DNA of 23,496 nt from JAGLQA01 sp023135565 (GCA_030639305.1 DAOWCY010000113.1:1-23496), one strand, 5' to 3'; positions 8,801-15,095 are shown, counted from the first letter of the stretch. Program-made: numbers and translations. The notes: generated by a model not told the origin, from the letters alone.

Positions 8801-9155
8801 CAATGCCGGGTTAACCGCGCCGCTGTTAAAATCCGCGGGCCGGGTTATCACCCTGGAAGGAGCCGGTAAGAAGCTGCCTTTAGGCGTCAAACCGGACAGC
8901 CGGTACCTGGAGAAGAAGCAGCAGTTGAAAGCCGGTGATATATTATTTCTTTTCACGGATGGGGTCACGGAAGCCAGGAATACCGTCAAGGAGTATTATG
9001 GCCAGGAGAGGCTGCGGGCCTTCTTGTCGCGGTTGGAGACGCAAGAATTAACGGCCCGCCGGATCAGGAAGAAGATTACCGCGGATGTGGCTGTTTTTTC
9101 CGGCGCCGCCGCCCAGCATGATGATATTGCCGTAGTTGTCGTCAAAGTATTATAG
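5856..9155 (+). CDS. 14-bladed propeller receptor with PP2C/SpoIIE phosphatase output
   Basis: A 1,099-residue membrane receptor. It has a signal peptide (residues 1-24), then fourteen blades of the two-component regulator propeller type (PF07494-like), each marked by (L/I/M)W-x-GT-x-x-G-L or a variant, over about residues 30-715, probably two seven-bladed propellers. A Y_Y_Y domain follows (about 740-815), then one membrane helix (about 829-849), a short helical linker (KAELQTAHNAQMSIMP) and a PP2C-type serine/threonine phosphatase domain of the SpoIIE/RsbU class (about 870-1098). The metal-binding motifs are intact: GGDFFDY (~892), GDVSGKAM (~914), FTDGVTEA (~1032) and HDDIAVV (~1086). Such phosphatases normally dephosphorylate anti-sigma-factor antagonists; no antagonist or anti-sigma kinase is adjacent, so its partner is elsewhere. 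The outer ligand is unknown; in characterised hybrid receptors of this shape it is often an oligosaccharide. ATG at 5856 is preceded by CGAGG. Confidence 0.92.
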   Translation: MKKKVFVFIFLVFFSWHGALPGASRTIHFKRISIHEGLSQNTIFSMMQDSKGFMWFGTQDGLNKYDGYNFTVYKLDPDDNNSLSHNTIQAICEDNSGKIWVGTNGGGLNCFDPKKEKFTRFPVINNDTNNINHVFVNSLCVDGNGTLWIGTVGGGLSKLTREIDPQNPALLKDKIFTYRNIPGEPDSLSDDFILAVTADPAGNIWVGTGGAGLDKFDPGSGNFTHFRSIPGNPRTLSHNQVNAICLDNSGLLWVGTVGGLNLLDKKTGEFTRYLDRPGDPGSLSDNAVSSVIEDRSGVLWVGTFTGGLNKFNKRSETFTHYRSIAKDPFSLSYDTIISLYEDRSRILWIGTGGKGLNKFDREDIFTHYRQDPDNPNSLGDNFVYSLCEDSSGVLWIGTSDNGLDKFDRGKDTFTHYRPIAGDPRSLNNIRVRCIFEDSAGVLWIGTDGGGLNRFNRESDTFSHFRRDPEDPTSLSNDAIRTIFEDSSGVLWVGTFAGGFNKFDREKETFTRYMRRTGGENRYSPSGNSIYVIYEAPTQPGILWIGTRNGGLNRFDPQSGEFSRYRFNPENPHSLSSDQLVSIHEDSSGMLWIGTYGGGLNKMVGGRKEGEEVKFIHYTEKHGLCNNSVYGILEDGDGSLWLSTNKGLSMFNPQTEIFKNYNVEDGVQGSEFNAGAYFKSKSGEMFFGGLNGFNAFFPRYIDDNPHIPPVVITGFKIADEPVEISPSSPLTRSITWMEELRLSYEQNNISFEFSALDFTIPGKNRYAYKMEGFNDDWIYTGADKRFAYFTNLDPGPYVFRVKGTNNDGVWNDTGTAVRIFISPPFWATWQFRIVLLILCAGLVLLWYRKRLKHVRIKAELQTAHNAQMSIMPQADPEIPGFDVSGICIPANEVGGDFFDYAWMDEEKTKFSIAVGDVSGKAMKSAMTAVMASGMISLKIDETLPVKEILQRINRALYFKTDRKEFVALCLTAIDTQTKEMVFTNAGLTAPLLKSAGRVITLEGAGKKLPLGVKPDSRYLEKKQQLKAGDILFLFTDGVTEARNTVKEYYGQERLRAFLSRLETQELTARRIRKKITADVAVFSGAAAQHDDIAVVVVKVL

Positions 9156-9227
9156 CCCCGCGGCACGCCCCCCGGTTTCCCGTAACATTGTAACATTCGA
9201 ACGCACAGAGCCCACTTCCCGGTTGAA

Positions 9228-9268
9228 CAAAAATGAAAAACGCGATTTAACGGGAATTTTCATTTTTG
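9228..9268. promoter_or_regulatory. 12-bp inverted repeat abutting the next -35 box
   Basis: CAAAAATGAAAA (9228-9239) and TTTTCATTTTTG (9257-9268) are exact inverted repeats separated by 17 nt. The right arm ends 3 nt before the -35 box of the sulfotransferase-like gene and 113 nt after the receptor stop codon. It could be an operator, or an AT-rich terminator for the upstream gene; the weak stem and lack of an uninterrupted U-tract make the terminator reading less likely. Confidence 0.45.
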
Positions 9269-9271
9269 CTC

Positions 9272-9300
9272 TTTACCTGCGGGCGTTTATGTCGTATAAT
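9272..9300 (+). promoter_or_regulatory. Sigma70-like promoter of the sulfotransferase-like gene
   Basis: TTTACC (9272-9277) and a consensus TATAAT (9295-9300) are spaced by 17 bp. Transcription would begin near 9307, just before GGAGGA (9309-9314), which serves the ATG at 9325, so the leader is only about 18 nt. Confidence 0.7.
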
Positions 9301-9324
9301 AAGTGCCTGGAGGATTAATCGACT

Positions 9325-10005
9325 ATGCCTAAAAAAAAGAAACAAGAAATTGCACCTCTGATATTGAAAAACGGTATATTTGTTGCCGGCCATCCCAGGA
9401 GCGGAACTTCCCTGGCCTGCCAACTCATCGAGAGTGCGGGCGTTCATTTTCCTTCCGACCTTGGCGCCGACATTTACAATAAGAGTGGTTACTTCGAACT
9501 TTCCTATGCCAAAGAACTGGAAAAAAAGCTGTTGGAAGAAGCCATGACCGAAGAAAATACCGAGGAATTAAACAAAGTCGTTAAGGTACTAAATGAAGCC
9601 GAAGGTTTATCAGGTCTGAAAGTAGTCCATATACCGGCGCTGCTTTTTTATCGTCACATTGCTAAAAATATCCGGGCAGTGCTAATCTTCAGGAACCCGG
9701 CGGATGTGAAGTCCAGTATGATCAGGAGAGGCATCTCCCAGTTTAAACTGAGCTGGTTCGACAATAACAACGCTTTGATCGCTGCTCACGAAAACATCCC
9801 CAAAAGTATAGTCATCAGCTATGAAGCCTTGATTGCCGGCCGGGCCGGAGTCGCCAAAGCCTTTAAGAAGATAGGTTTTAAAATAGATGTGAATAAAGTC
9901 AAACGCGACCAGCAAACCCAGAAAAACAGCCGGCTCATACTTACCGGCGATGAAATCAGGATGTACAAATATCTACAAAAACTTGAAAAGCAGAGTTTTA
10001 AATAA
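9325..10005 (+). CDS. Sulfotransferase-like P-loop protein
   Basis: A soluble 226-residue protein with the two nucleotide-binding signatures of the PAPS-dependent sulfotransferase fold: the 5'-phosphosulfate loop AGHPRSGTSL (21-30) and the 3'-phosphate region VLIFRNPADVKSS (about 117-129), followed by a conserved SYEALI strand-loop near residue 165. The predicted reaction is transfer of sulfate from PAPS to an alcohol or amine group; the acceptor cannot be told from sequence. At 226 residues it is at the short end for the family but shows no sign of truncation. It has its own promoter (9272-9300) and GGAGGA 10 nt before ATG. The small DUF3467-like gene starts 40 nt downstream on the same strand and could be cotranscribed. 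It might instead be a kinase-like P-loop protein, but the RNPADVKSS motif favours sulfotransferase. Confidence 0.8.
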   Translation: MPKKKKQEIAPLILKNGIFVAGHPRSGTSLACQLIESAGVHFPSDLGADIYNKSGYFELSYAKELEKKLLEEAMTEENTEELNKVVKVLNEAEGLSGLKVVHIPALLFYRHIAKNIRAVLIFRNPADVKSSMIRRGISQFKLSWFDNNNALIAAHENIPKSIVISYEALIAGRAGVAKAFKKIGFKIDVNKVKRDQQTQKNSRLILTGDEIRMYKYLQKLEKQSFK

Positions 10006-10045
10006 CCCCGCCTTCCTAAGGGGCCGGGAGAATTAAGGAGTAAAC

Positions 10046-10303
10046 ATGAAGCCACAGGAGTCTTTAGAAATTATCGACGAGGAAGCCCAGAGTCTTTTTT
10101 CCAACTTAATCTCTTTTCATGTAAACCCGGAGGAGGCGTGTATGGGGTTAGGGATCAGGGATATTAGGGAACCGAATGTTGTCAATGTCCACAGCTATAT
10201 ACATATGTCGATCCCGCATTTTTTAAGATTTGCGGAAGCTGTTAACAAGCAGGTGAATCTATTAATCGAAAAAGGAGTAATCACCAGGGAACCGGAACAG
10301 TAG
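10046..10303 (+). CDS. Small DUF3467-like protein
   Basis: An 85-residue acidic protein with AAGGAG (10035-10040) 5 nt before its ATG. The pattern FSNLISFHVNPEEACMGLGI, then a beta strand VNVHSYIHMS, then the helix PHFLRFAEAVNKQVNLLIEK resembles DUF3467, a family of small proteins of unknown function in which a strand-rich half is followed by a helix with a similar 'P-x-H-(A/F)-x-R' start. The assignment is from memory of the family pattern and is tentative. It follows the sulfotransferase-like gene by 40 nt and is followed by a strong hairpin, so the two could form a short operon. A perfect 14-bp palindrome GATATCGCGATATC (10303-10316) begins on the last base of its stop codon. Confidence 0.7.
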   Translation: MKPQESLEIIDEEAQSLFSNLISFHVNPEEACMGLGIRDIREPNVVNVHSYIHMSIPHFLRFAEAVNKQVNLLIEKGVITREPEQ

Positions 10304-10333
10304 ATATCGCGATATCCCCGGATGTTCTCGAAG

Positions 10334-10374
10334 GAACCCGGGAGTCCCTCGGGATAGAAGCTCCTCCCGGGTTC
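10334..10374. terminator. Shared hairpin between convergent genes
   Basis: GAACCCGGGAG (10334-10344) and CTCCCGGGTTC (10364-10374) form an exact 11-bp stem with a 19-nt loop. It lies midway between two converging genes (stops at 10303 and 10389) and so is placed to end transcripts from both sides. There is no clean U-run on either side (plus strand continues TAAAAATTCTAATCTT). Confidence 0.55.
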
Positions 10375-10388
10375 TAAAAATTCTAATC

Positions 10389-11288
10389 TTAGTAGTCGAG
10401 ATAGTTTGCCGCCCAACCGATATCATGGCAGCCGTAAGCTATCCACATATAGCCGTTTTCGCCCCAATTCGTACCCCAGGAATTTTTCATTTTCCAGGCG
10501 CCTGTGGTGTCGTCCCAGCCGCAGATAGTCACAAAGTGGTTGACATTGCCGGTGCCGGAATGATTAAAAACACCGCTGCTGTAGGCCATGAAATAGCTGT
10601 CCACATAGACCAGGCAGGCAACCGAGCCGTATGCCACTATAGCATTTTTTATTGCCGTAGTGGAAGCTGCGCTGTAGCCGTTGCCGCAGAAATGCCAGGT
10701 GTTCGCCTGGTAAGAGATAGTCACACCGGTGCAGGATGAACCGGGGGTAAAATTGGCTGCCAATACCGCGCCGGTATTAAAAAAGATGTCGCCGGCAAAC
10801 CAGCCGTCGGTGCAGTCCCAGCCATAAGGGTTACACTCTAACAGCCAGCTTTCCGACAGTCTCACCGTAACGCTGTCTCTTAGTTTAATCACACTTTCGA
10901 ACATAGCGTTGCTGGCAAAGGGCCAGGCGCTGCAAGTGCCCTGATCCACCACCGGGGTGCTGACACAGGCGTAGGAGCGTGGCAATTTAGAATCTTCGAT
11001 AGATACCGCCGCTGGGGTTGACGCGCCGAAACTGACCGGCCCGCGGTTGATAAGGTTGGCCTGGTACTGGCTGTAATTTACCTCCGGGTTGATGTCTACG
11101 GAGAAAGTCCAGCCGTTGGCATCGATTTCGGCCTGCATTTTAGTTAGTTCTTCTTCGTTCAGGGTGAACCGGGCAGTTGGGTTCCTATCGCTGTCGTTTA
11201 CTGCCCTTAAGTGGGGCAGGGAAACCAGTGCCACCATTACCACACACACAGACAATAGAAACCATGTTTTTTTTGTTAATTTTTTCAT
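10389..11288 (-). CDS. Exported papain-like (C1A) protein, nucleophile Cys missing
   Basis: A 299-residue exported member of the papain fold. It has a signal peptide or anchor (KKTWFLLSVCVVMVALVSLP, about 6-25), a short N-terminal region to about residue 100, and a C1A domain. Three of four papain landmarks are present: Gln116 in DQG (oxyanion hole), His251 in VNHFVTICGW, and Asn269 in KNSWGTNWGENGY. The fourth is not: where the family has QGSCGSCWAFS, this protein has QGTCSAWPFAS, one residue shorter, with Ala121 before the conserved Trp122. Cys119 matches the papain Cys22 position rather than Cys25. It may be a pseudoprotease, or Cys119 may have taken over. AGGAGG lies 8 nt before ATG. It has its own promoter and an upstream array of direct repeats. 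Confidence 0.87.
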   Translation of the reverse strand: MKKLTKKTWFLLSVCVVMVALVSLPHLRAVNDSDRNPTARFTLNEEELTKMQAEIDANGWTFSVDINPEVNYSQYQANLINRGPVSFGASTPAAVSIEDSKLPRSYACVSTPVVDQGTCSAWPFASNAMFESVIKLRDSVTVRLSESWLLECNPYGWDCTDGWFAGDIFFNTGAVLAANFTPGSSCTGVTISYQANTWHFCGNGYSAASTTAIKNAIVAYGSVACLVYVDSYFMAYSSGVFNHSGTGNVNHFVTICGWDDTTGAWKMKNSWGTNWGENGYMWIAYGCHDIGWAANYLDY

Positions 11289-11392
11289 AATTAATTCCTC
11301 CTATTTAAGAATTTTTTTTGGCTGTGTAAAAAAAACGGGTTCATGTTAAGAGTAAAGCTGTCAAGAAGCGCCGTTTTTCTTTTCATATTTAG

Positions 11393-11420
11393 ATTATAAA
11401 ACAAAAAATTGCAAAATCAA
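11393..11420 (-). promoter_or_regulatory. Promoter of the papain-like gene
   Basis: On the minus strand TTGATT (11420-11415) and a consensus TATAAT (11398-11393) are spaced by 16 bp. Transcription would start near 11386, about 100 nt before the ATG at 11288. The long leader contains no obvious riboswitch. Confidence 0.6.
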
Positions 11421-11429
11421 TAGGTCTAA

Positions 11430-11472
11430 AGTTGTAATTTTGGTTGTATAGCGGTTGTATTCCAGGTTGTAT
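11430..11472 (-). promoter_or_regulatory. Four helically phased GTTGTA boxes upstream of -35
   Basis: On the plus strand GTTGTA occurs at 11431, 11443, 11454 and 11466, a spacing of 12, 11 and 12 bp; three copies extend to GGTTGTAT. Read along the minus-strand gene these are ATACAACC boxes whose near edge lies about 10 bp upstream of the -35 box. Spacing close to one helical turn puts all boxes on one face of the DNA, as in sites for PhoB/OmpR-type or other tandem-binding activators. The binding protein is unknown. Confidence 0.6.
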
Positions 11473-11601
11473 ATAGGCCAAATTTCGTTCCCGGGGGTGC
11501 GGCGCAGAGGGTGCCCCCGCCGGGGCTTTGGATTTGTTTGAAGCAGCGCGATTTCCTGCTTAAAGAAAATGACGCGGCCTTGCCCCGGTGTCGGGGATGG
11601 G

Positions 11602-11630
11602 TTGCCAAAATTCTTTTTTAATACTATAAT
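11602..11630 (+). promoter_or_regulatory. Promoter giving a likely leaderless mRNA
   Basis: TTGCCA (11602-11607) and TATAAT (11625-11630) are spaced by exactly 17 bp. The predicted transcription start, 7 nt past the -10 box, is 11637, the A of the ATG. There is no Shine-Dalgarno in AATAAAACC. See the matching arrangement at 19499-19504. Confidence 0.72.
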
Positions 11631-11636
11631 AAAACC

Positions 11637-12863
11637 ATGAAAAAACTACCCATCGGTATGCAAACTTTTCGCCATCTCATAGAAGGTGATTACCTCTACA
11701 TAGACAAAACAAAAGAAATATATGAATTCTTTGCCGGCGGCGGTAAGTATTATTTTTTGTCCCGGCCGCGGCGGTTCGGCAAATCGCTGCTGGTGAGCAC
11801 CTTAAAAGAAATATTTTCAGGAAATAAAAAACTCTTCCAGGGGTTGTGGATTCACGACAAAATCGACTGGAAACCTTCACCGGTAATCCATATCGATTTT
11901 TTGCAAATAAATTCTAAAACCCCGGAAAAACTGGAAAAATCACTGGGAAAAATACTCAGGACATCAGGGAACGCCCTGGGCATAAACCTGGACCCTAAAA
12001 GCGATTATAAGGATCTTTTCCGGGAATTGATTGTAGGTGTGGGCAGAAAAAACAAAAACGGGGTGGTAATATTAGTCGATGAATACGATAAACCGATTAT
12101 CGACCATGTGGGTGCGGCGGATAAAAAAACGGCGAAAGAAAACAGGAAAATTTTAAAGAATTTTTATTCCACGATTAAGGGTTCGGATGAACACCTTAGA
12201 TTCGTTTTACTTACCGGCGTGTCGAAATTTTCTAAGGTATCGGTGTTCTCTGATCTGAATAACTTGCGCGATATTACCATGTCTTTAGATTTTGCCACCC
12301 TGATGGGCTATACCGATAGCGAATTGCAGCACTATTTCGCCGCTCACATAAAGACGATGGCTGATAACCTGGGGGTCCACCGTGACAAACTGTTGGAAAA
12401 AATCCGCTGCTGGTACAACGGCTATTCCTGGGACGGCAAGAATTTTCTTTATAATCCGCTGTCCATACTAAACCTCTTCGCGGAAAGACGTTTCGAGAAC
12501 TACTGGTTTTCCACGGGGACGCCGAGCTTTTTAATCAACCTGACTAAAGAGAAGAATTTCTCGCCGGAAGAATTTGAGAGTACGGAGGCGGATAATTCGA
12601 TATTCGAGAGTTTCGATATCGAAAATATGGAATTGGTTTCCCTGCTTTTCCAGACCGGCTATTTAACGATTAAAGGAAAAAAAGAGAGTTTTGATGAAGA
12701 GACCCTCTACTATCTTTCCTACCCTAATAAAGAGGTGCGGGAATCCTTTTTGAAACACCTGTTAAAGGGATACAGCGAGAAGGAATTGGTGGGTGTCGGT
12801 ATCGATCCAAAGGAACGCAATATTAAAGAATATGCGGTAGAACCGCTGCCGTCCTCCAAATAA
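11637..12863 (+). CDS. AAA-ATPase-like protein, nuclease core apparently deleted
   Basis: A 408-residue member of the AAA-ATPase-like (PF09820) family, which normally continues into a PD-(D/E)XK nuclease domain (PDDEXK_9, PF08011) to about 510-570 residues. MKKLPIGMQTFRHLIEGDYLY is the standard start, which fixes the ATG. The P-loop-like SRPRRFGKSL (42-51) and Walker B-like VVILVDEYDKPII (143-155) are present, as are LLTGVSKFSKVS and YWFSTGTPSFL. After LSYPNKEVRESFLKHLL the protein passes straight into KGYSEKELVGVGIDPKERN, which matches the extreme C-terminus of full-length members; the E-x-K nuclease core between them is missing with the frame kept. A repeat element begins 10 nt after the stop. 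Cellular role of the family is unproven; a mobile-element or defence link has been proposed from its patchy distribution. Confidence 0.85.
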   Translation: MKKLPIGMQTFRHLIEGDYLYIDKTKEIYEFFAGGGKYYFLSRPRRFGKSLLVSTLKEIFSGNKKLFQGLWIHDKIDWKPSPVIHIDFLQINSKTPEKLEKSLGKILRTSGNALGINLDPKSDYKDLFRELIVGVGRKNKNGVVILVDEYDKPIIDHVGAADKKTAKENRKILKNFYSTIKGSDEHLRFVLLTGVSKFSKVSVFSDLNNLRDITMSLDFATLMGYTDSELQHYFAAHIKTMADNLGVHRDKLLEKIRCWYNGYSWDGKNFLYNPLSILNLFAERRFENYWFSTGTPSFLINLTKEKNFSPEEFESTEADNSIFESFDIENMELVSLLFQTGYLTIKGKKESFDEETLYYLSYPNKEVRESFLKHLLKGYSEKELVGVGIDPKERNIKEYAVEPLPSSK

Positions 12864-12872
12864 ACACAATTT

Positions 12873-13036
12873 GCCTCCGGCGGCAAGGGGGGCTTTTTTG
12901 AAAAAGCGCCCCCCTTGACCCCCCCAAAAACTTTTGTTGCGCAATACGTTTTCCTTCTATAAAATTACTTTGCCTCCGGCGGCCCTGCCGGGGGCCAAAC
13001 TTTTGAAAAAGTTTGATCAAAACTTTTGGTAATTTA
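12873..13036. repeat. Double repeat element between converging genes
   Basis: Two repeat types lie head to tail. The first (12873-12936) runs from GCCTCCGGCGGC through GGGGGGC...GCCCCCC to AAAACTTTTG and nearly repeats 3805-3868. The second (12972-13036) runs from GCCTCCGGCGGC through CCTGCCGGGGGCC and the stem CAAACTTTTGAAAAAGTTTG (12996-13015) to ATCAAAACTTTTGG. The element fills the whole gap between the stop codons of the ATPase-like gene (12863) and sucD (13041), so it is well placed to end both transcripts. Confidence 0.8.
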
Positions 13037-13040
13037 AAAG

Positions 13041-13910
13041 CTAAGTGAGGACTTCCTGGACCTTCTTGCCGATGTCGGCAGGATTATCTACTACATGTAC
13101 GCCGTGCTCGCGCAATGTCTTCATCTTCTCGGCAGCAGTGCCTTTGCCGCCGGAAATGATAGCTCCGGCATGACCCATACGCCTTCCTGGAGGAGCCGTC
13201 TGACCGGATATAAAAGATACTACGGGCTTGCTTAAATGCTCTTTGATATAAGCGGCGGCGTCTTCTTCAGCAGTTCCGCCGATTTCACCGATTAATACGA
13301 CAGCATCGGTTTCGTCGTCTTTTTGAAAAAGTTCCAGGGTGTCTATGAAAGTAGTACCGATTATGGGATCACCACCGATTCCTACGGCAGTAGATTGCCC
13401 CATGCCCAACACTGTGATCTGGTTAACCGCTTCATAGGTCAAGGTGCCGGAACGGGATACGATGCCGATCCTGCCTTTAGTATGAATGCGGGCGGGCATA
13501 ATACCGACTTTGGCTTCACCGGGAGAAATCACGCCGGGACAATTAGGCCCCACCATGCGCGAATTAGTAGTAAGGAGAAAATTCTTCACTTTCACCATGT
13601 CTAAAGTGGGAATGCCTTCGGAAATACAAACGATTGTGCCGATCCCGGCTGCCGCCGCTTCTAAAACCGCATCGGCGGCAAAAAGCGGGGGTACGAAAAT
13701 GATCGATACATTAGCGCCTTCCTGCTTGACGGCTTCTTCCACGGAATCGAATACGGGCCGGTCCAGATGAGTAATACCGCCTTTGCCGGGAGTGACTCCG
13801 GCCACTACCTTAGTGCCGTATTCGATCATCTGTCCGGCATGAAAAGTACCTTCCCTGCCAGTAAACCCTTGAACAACTACTTTTGAATCTTTATTGACTA
13901 ATATCGACAT
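13041..13910 (-). CDS. sucD: Succinate--CoA ligase subunit alpha
   Basis: The alpha subunit of succinyl-CoA synthetase, 289 residues, full length. With SucC it interconverts succinyl-CoA + NDP + Pi and succinate + CoA + NTP in the TCA cycle. The N-terminal CoA-binding Rossmann domain starts MSILVNKDSKVVVQGFTGREG; GPNCPGVISPGE and the active-site line PPGRRMGHAGAI carry the phosphorylated His247. AAGGAG lies about 7 nt before ATG, and the gap to the sucC stop is 11 nt, so the two are cotranscribed and probably coupled. The stop codon is followed within 5 nt by a hairpin repeat. Nothing looks damaged. Confidence 0.97.
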   Translation of the reverse strand: MSILVNKDSKVVVQGFTGREGTFHAGQMIEYGTKVVAGVTPGKGGITHLDRPVFDSVEEAVKQEGANVSIIFVPPLFAADAVLEAAAAGIGTIVCISEGIPTLDMVKVKNFLLTTNSRMVGPNCPGVISPGEAKVGIMPARIHTKGRIGIVSRSGTLTYEAVNQITVLGMGQSTAVGIGGDPIIGTTFIDTLELFQKDDETDAVVLIGEIGGTAEEDAAAYIKEHLSKPVVSFISGQTAPPGRRMGHAGAIISGGKGTAAEKMKTLREHGVHVVDNPADIGKKVQEVLT

Positions 13911-13921
13911 TTTTCTCTCCT

Positions 13922-15079
13922 TCAGGCTGCTAATTCCACGACTTTTTTGGCTGCCGCGGGCAGGTCGTTCTCGGCGACGAAATTAAGGCCGGATTCCTGC
14001 AGCACCCGCCTGCCTTCTTCTTCATTGGTGCCGACCAAACGGATGACAATGGGCACTTTTAATTCGATGTCTTTGACTGCGTTGACAACGCCAACTGCCA
14101 CTAAGTCGGTCCTGACAATGCCGCCGAATATATTCACAAATACGGCTTTGACGTTCTCGTCGGAGAGGAGAATCGTAAAGGCTTCCTTGACCCGCTCCTC
14201 GGAGGTGCCGCCGCCTACATCGAGAAAATTGGCCGGCTCGCCGCCGTAAAACTTGATGATGTCCATGGTGGCCATGGCCAGACCGGCGCCGTTAACCATG
14301 CAGCCGATGCTGCCGTCTAATTTAATATAGTTGAGATCAAACTTAGATGCCTGCACTTCTAAAGGCTCTTCTTCGTGGATGTCCCGCAGTTCGGCGATGT
14401 CGGGGTGCCGGGGCAATGCGTTGTCATCGAAATTGATCTTGCCGTCCAGGGCAATGACTTCATCGCTGTCGGTAATAATCAACGGGTTGATCTCTACCAG
14501 CGAGGCGTCTTTTTGTGTGAACAGGGCGTAAAGATTTCGAATCAGTTTGGTGAAATTTTTGCTCTGCACTTTGTTTAGTTTTAAATTAAAGGCCAGCTTA
14601 CGAATGTGATAGCCCGATAACCCGGTGATGGGATGAATGTGAACTTTGAAGATCAATTCGGGATTCTTTGCCGCTACTTCTTCGATCTCCATGCCGCCTT
14701 CGGTAGAGGCGATAATCACGGGCATCTCTTTTTCCCTGTCTACGATGATAGCTAAATACAACTCCTGTTGGATATTTAAACCCTGCTCTACCAACACTTT
14801 CCTGACTAATTTGCCTTCAGGCCCGGTCTGCTTGCTAACCAAATTCATGCCTACGATCTGACCGGCATATTCCCGGGCTTCGGCGCTGTTCTTAGCCAGC
14901 TTGACTCCTCCGGCTTTACCCCTGCCGCCGGCATGCACCTGGGCTTTGATAACACAGGGATAACCTAACTTCTCAGCAGCGGCAAAAGCGTCCTCTTTGC
15001 TTTCCGACATCCCGCCTTCGGGGACCGGGACGTTAAACTGTCTAAATAAATCTTTTGCTTGATATTCGTGAATTTTCAT
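13922..15079 (-). CDS. sucC: Succinate--CoA ligase [ADP-forming] subunit beta
   Basis: The beta subunit of succinyl-CoA synthetase, 385 residues, with an N-terminal ATP-grasp domain (MKIHEYQAKDLF start, VIKAQVHAGGRGKAGGVKL near residue 45-63, SLVEINPLIIT) and a C-terminal ligase domain (GCMVNGAGLAMATMD, NFLDVGGGTSEERVKEA, NIFGGIVRTDLVA). I place the start at ATG 15079: the family begins MKIHEYQAK, and GGGAG (15095-15091) lies 11 nt upstream. The longer reading from TTG at 15097 would put that ribosome binding site inside the gene. Nucleotide preference (ADP or GDP) cannot be fixed here; the ADP-forming name is the family default. It starts 27 nt after the propeller gene stop, with no clear promoter between, so it probably belongs to the run that begins at 19492. 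Confidence 0.95.
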   Translation of the reverse strand: MKIHEYQAKDLFRQFNVPVPEGGMSESKEDAFAAAEKLGYPCVIKAQVHAGGRGKAGGVKLAKNSAEAREYAGQIVGMNLVSKQTGPEGKLVRKVLVEQGLNIQQELYLAIIVDREKEMPVIIASTEGGMEIEEVAAKNPELIFKVHIHPITGLSGYHIRKLAFNLKLNKVQSKNFTKLIRNLYALFTQKDASLVEINPLIITDSDEVIALDGKINFDDNALPRHPDIAELRDIHEEEPLEVQASKFDLNYIKLDGSIGCMVNGAGLAMATMDIIKFYGGEPANFLDVGGGTSEERVKEAFTILLSDENVKAVFVNIFGGIVRTDLVAVGVVNAVKDIELKVPIVIRLVGTNEEEGRRVLQESGLNFVAENDLPAAAKKVVELAA

Positions 15080-15090
15080 GGTTCTTTTTA

Positions 15091-15095
15091 CTCCC
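15091..15095 (-). promoter_or_regulatory. Ribosome binding site deciding the sucC start
   Basis: GGGAG on the minus strand lies 11 nt before ATG 15079 and overlaps the codon after the alternative TTG start at 15097, favouring the shorter sucC. Confidence 0.55.

Noticed and set aside
9156..9324. A possible small RNA gene between the receptor and the sulfotransferase-like gene
   Set aside because: Only the inverted repeat and the promoter can be supported; there is no separate promoter-terminator pair.
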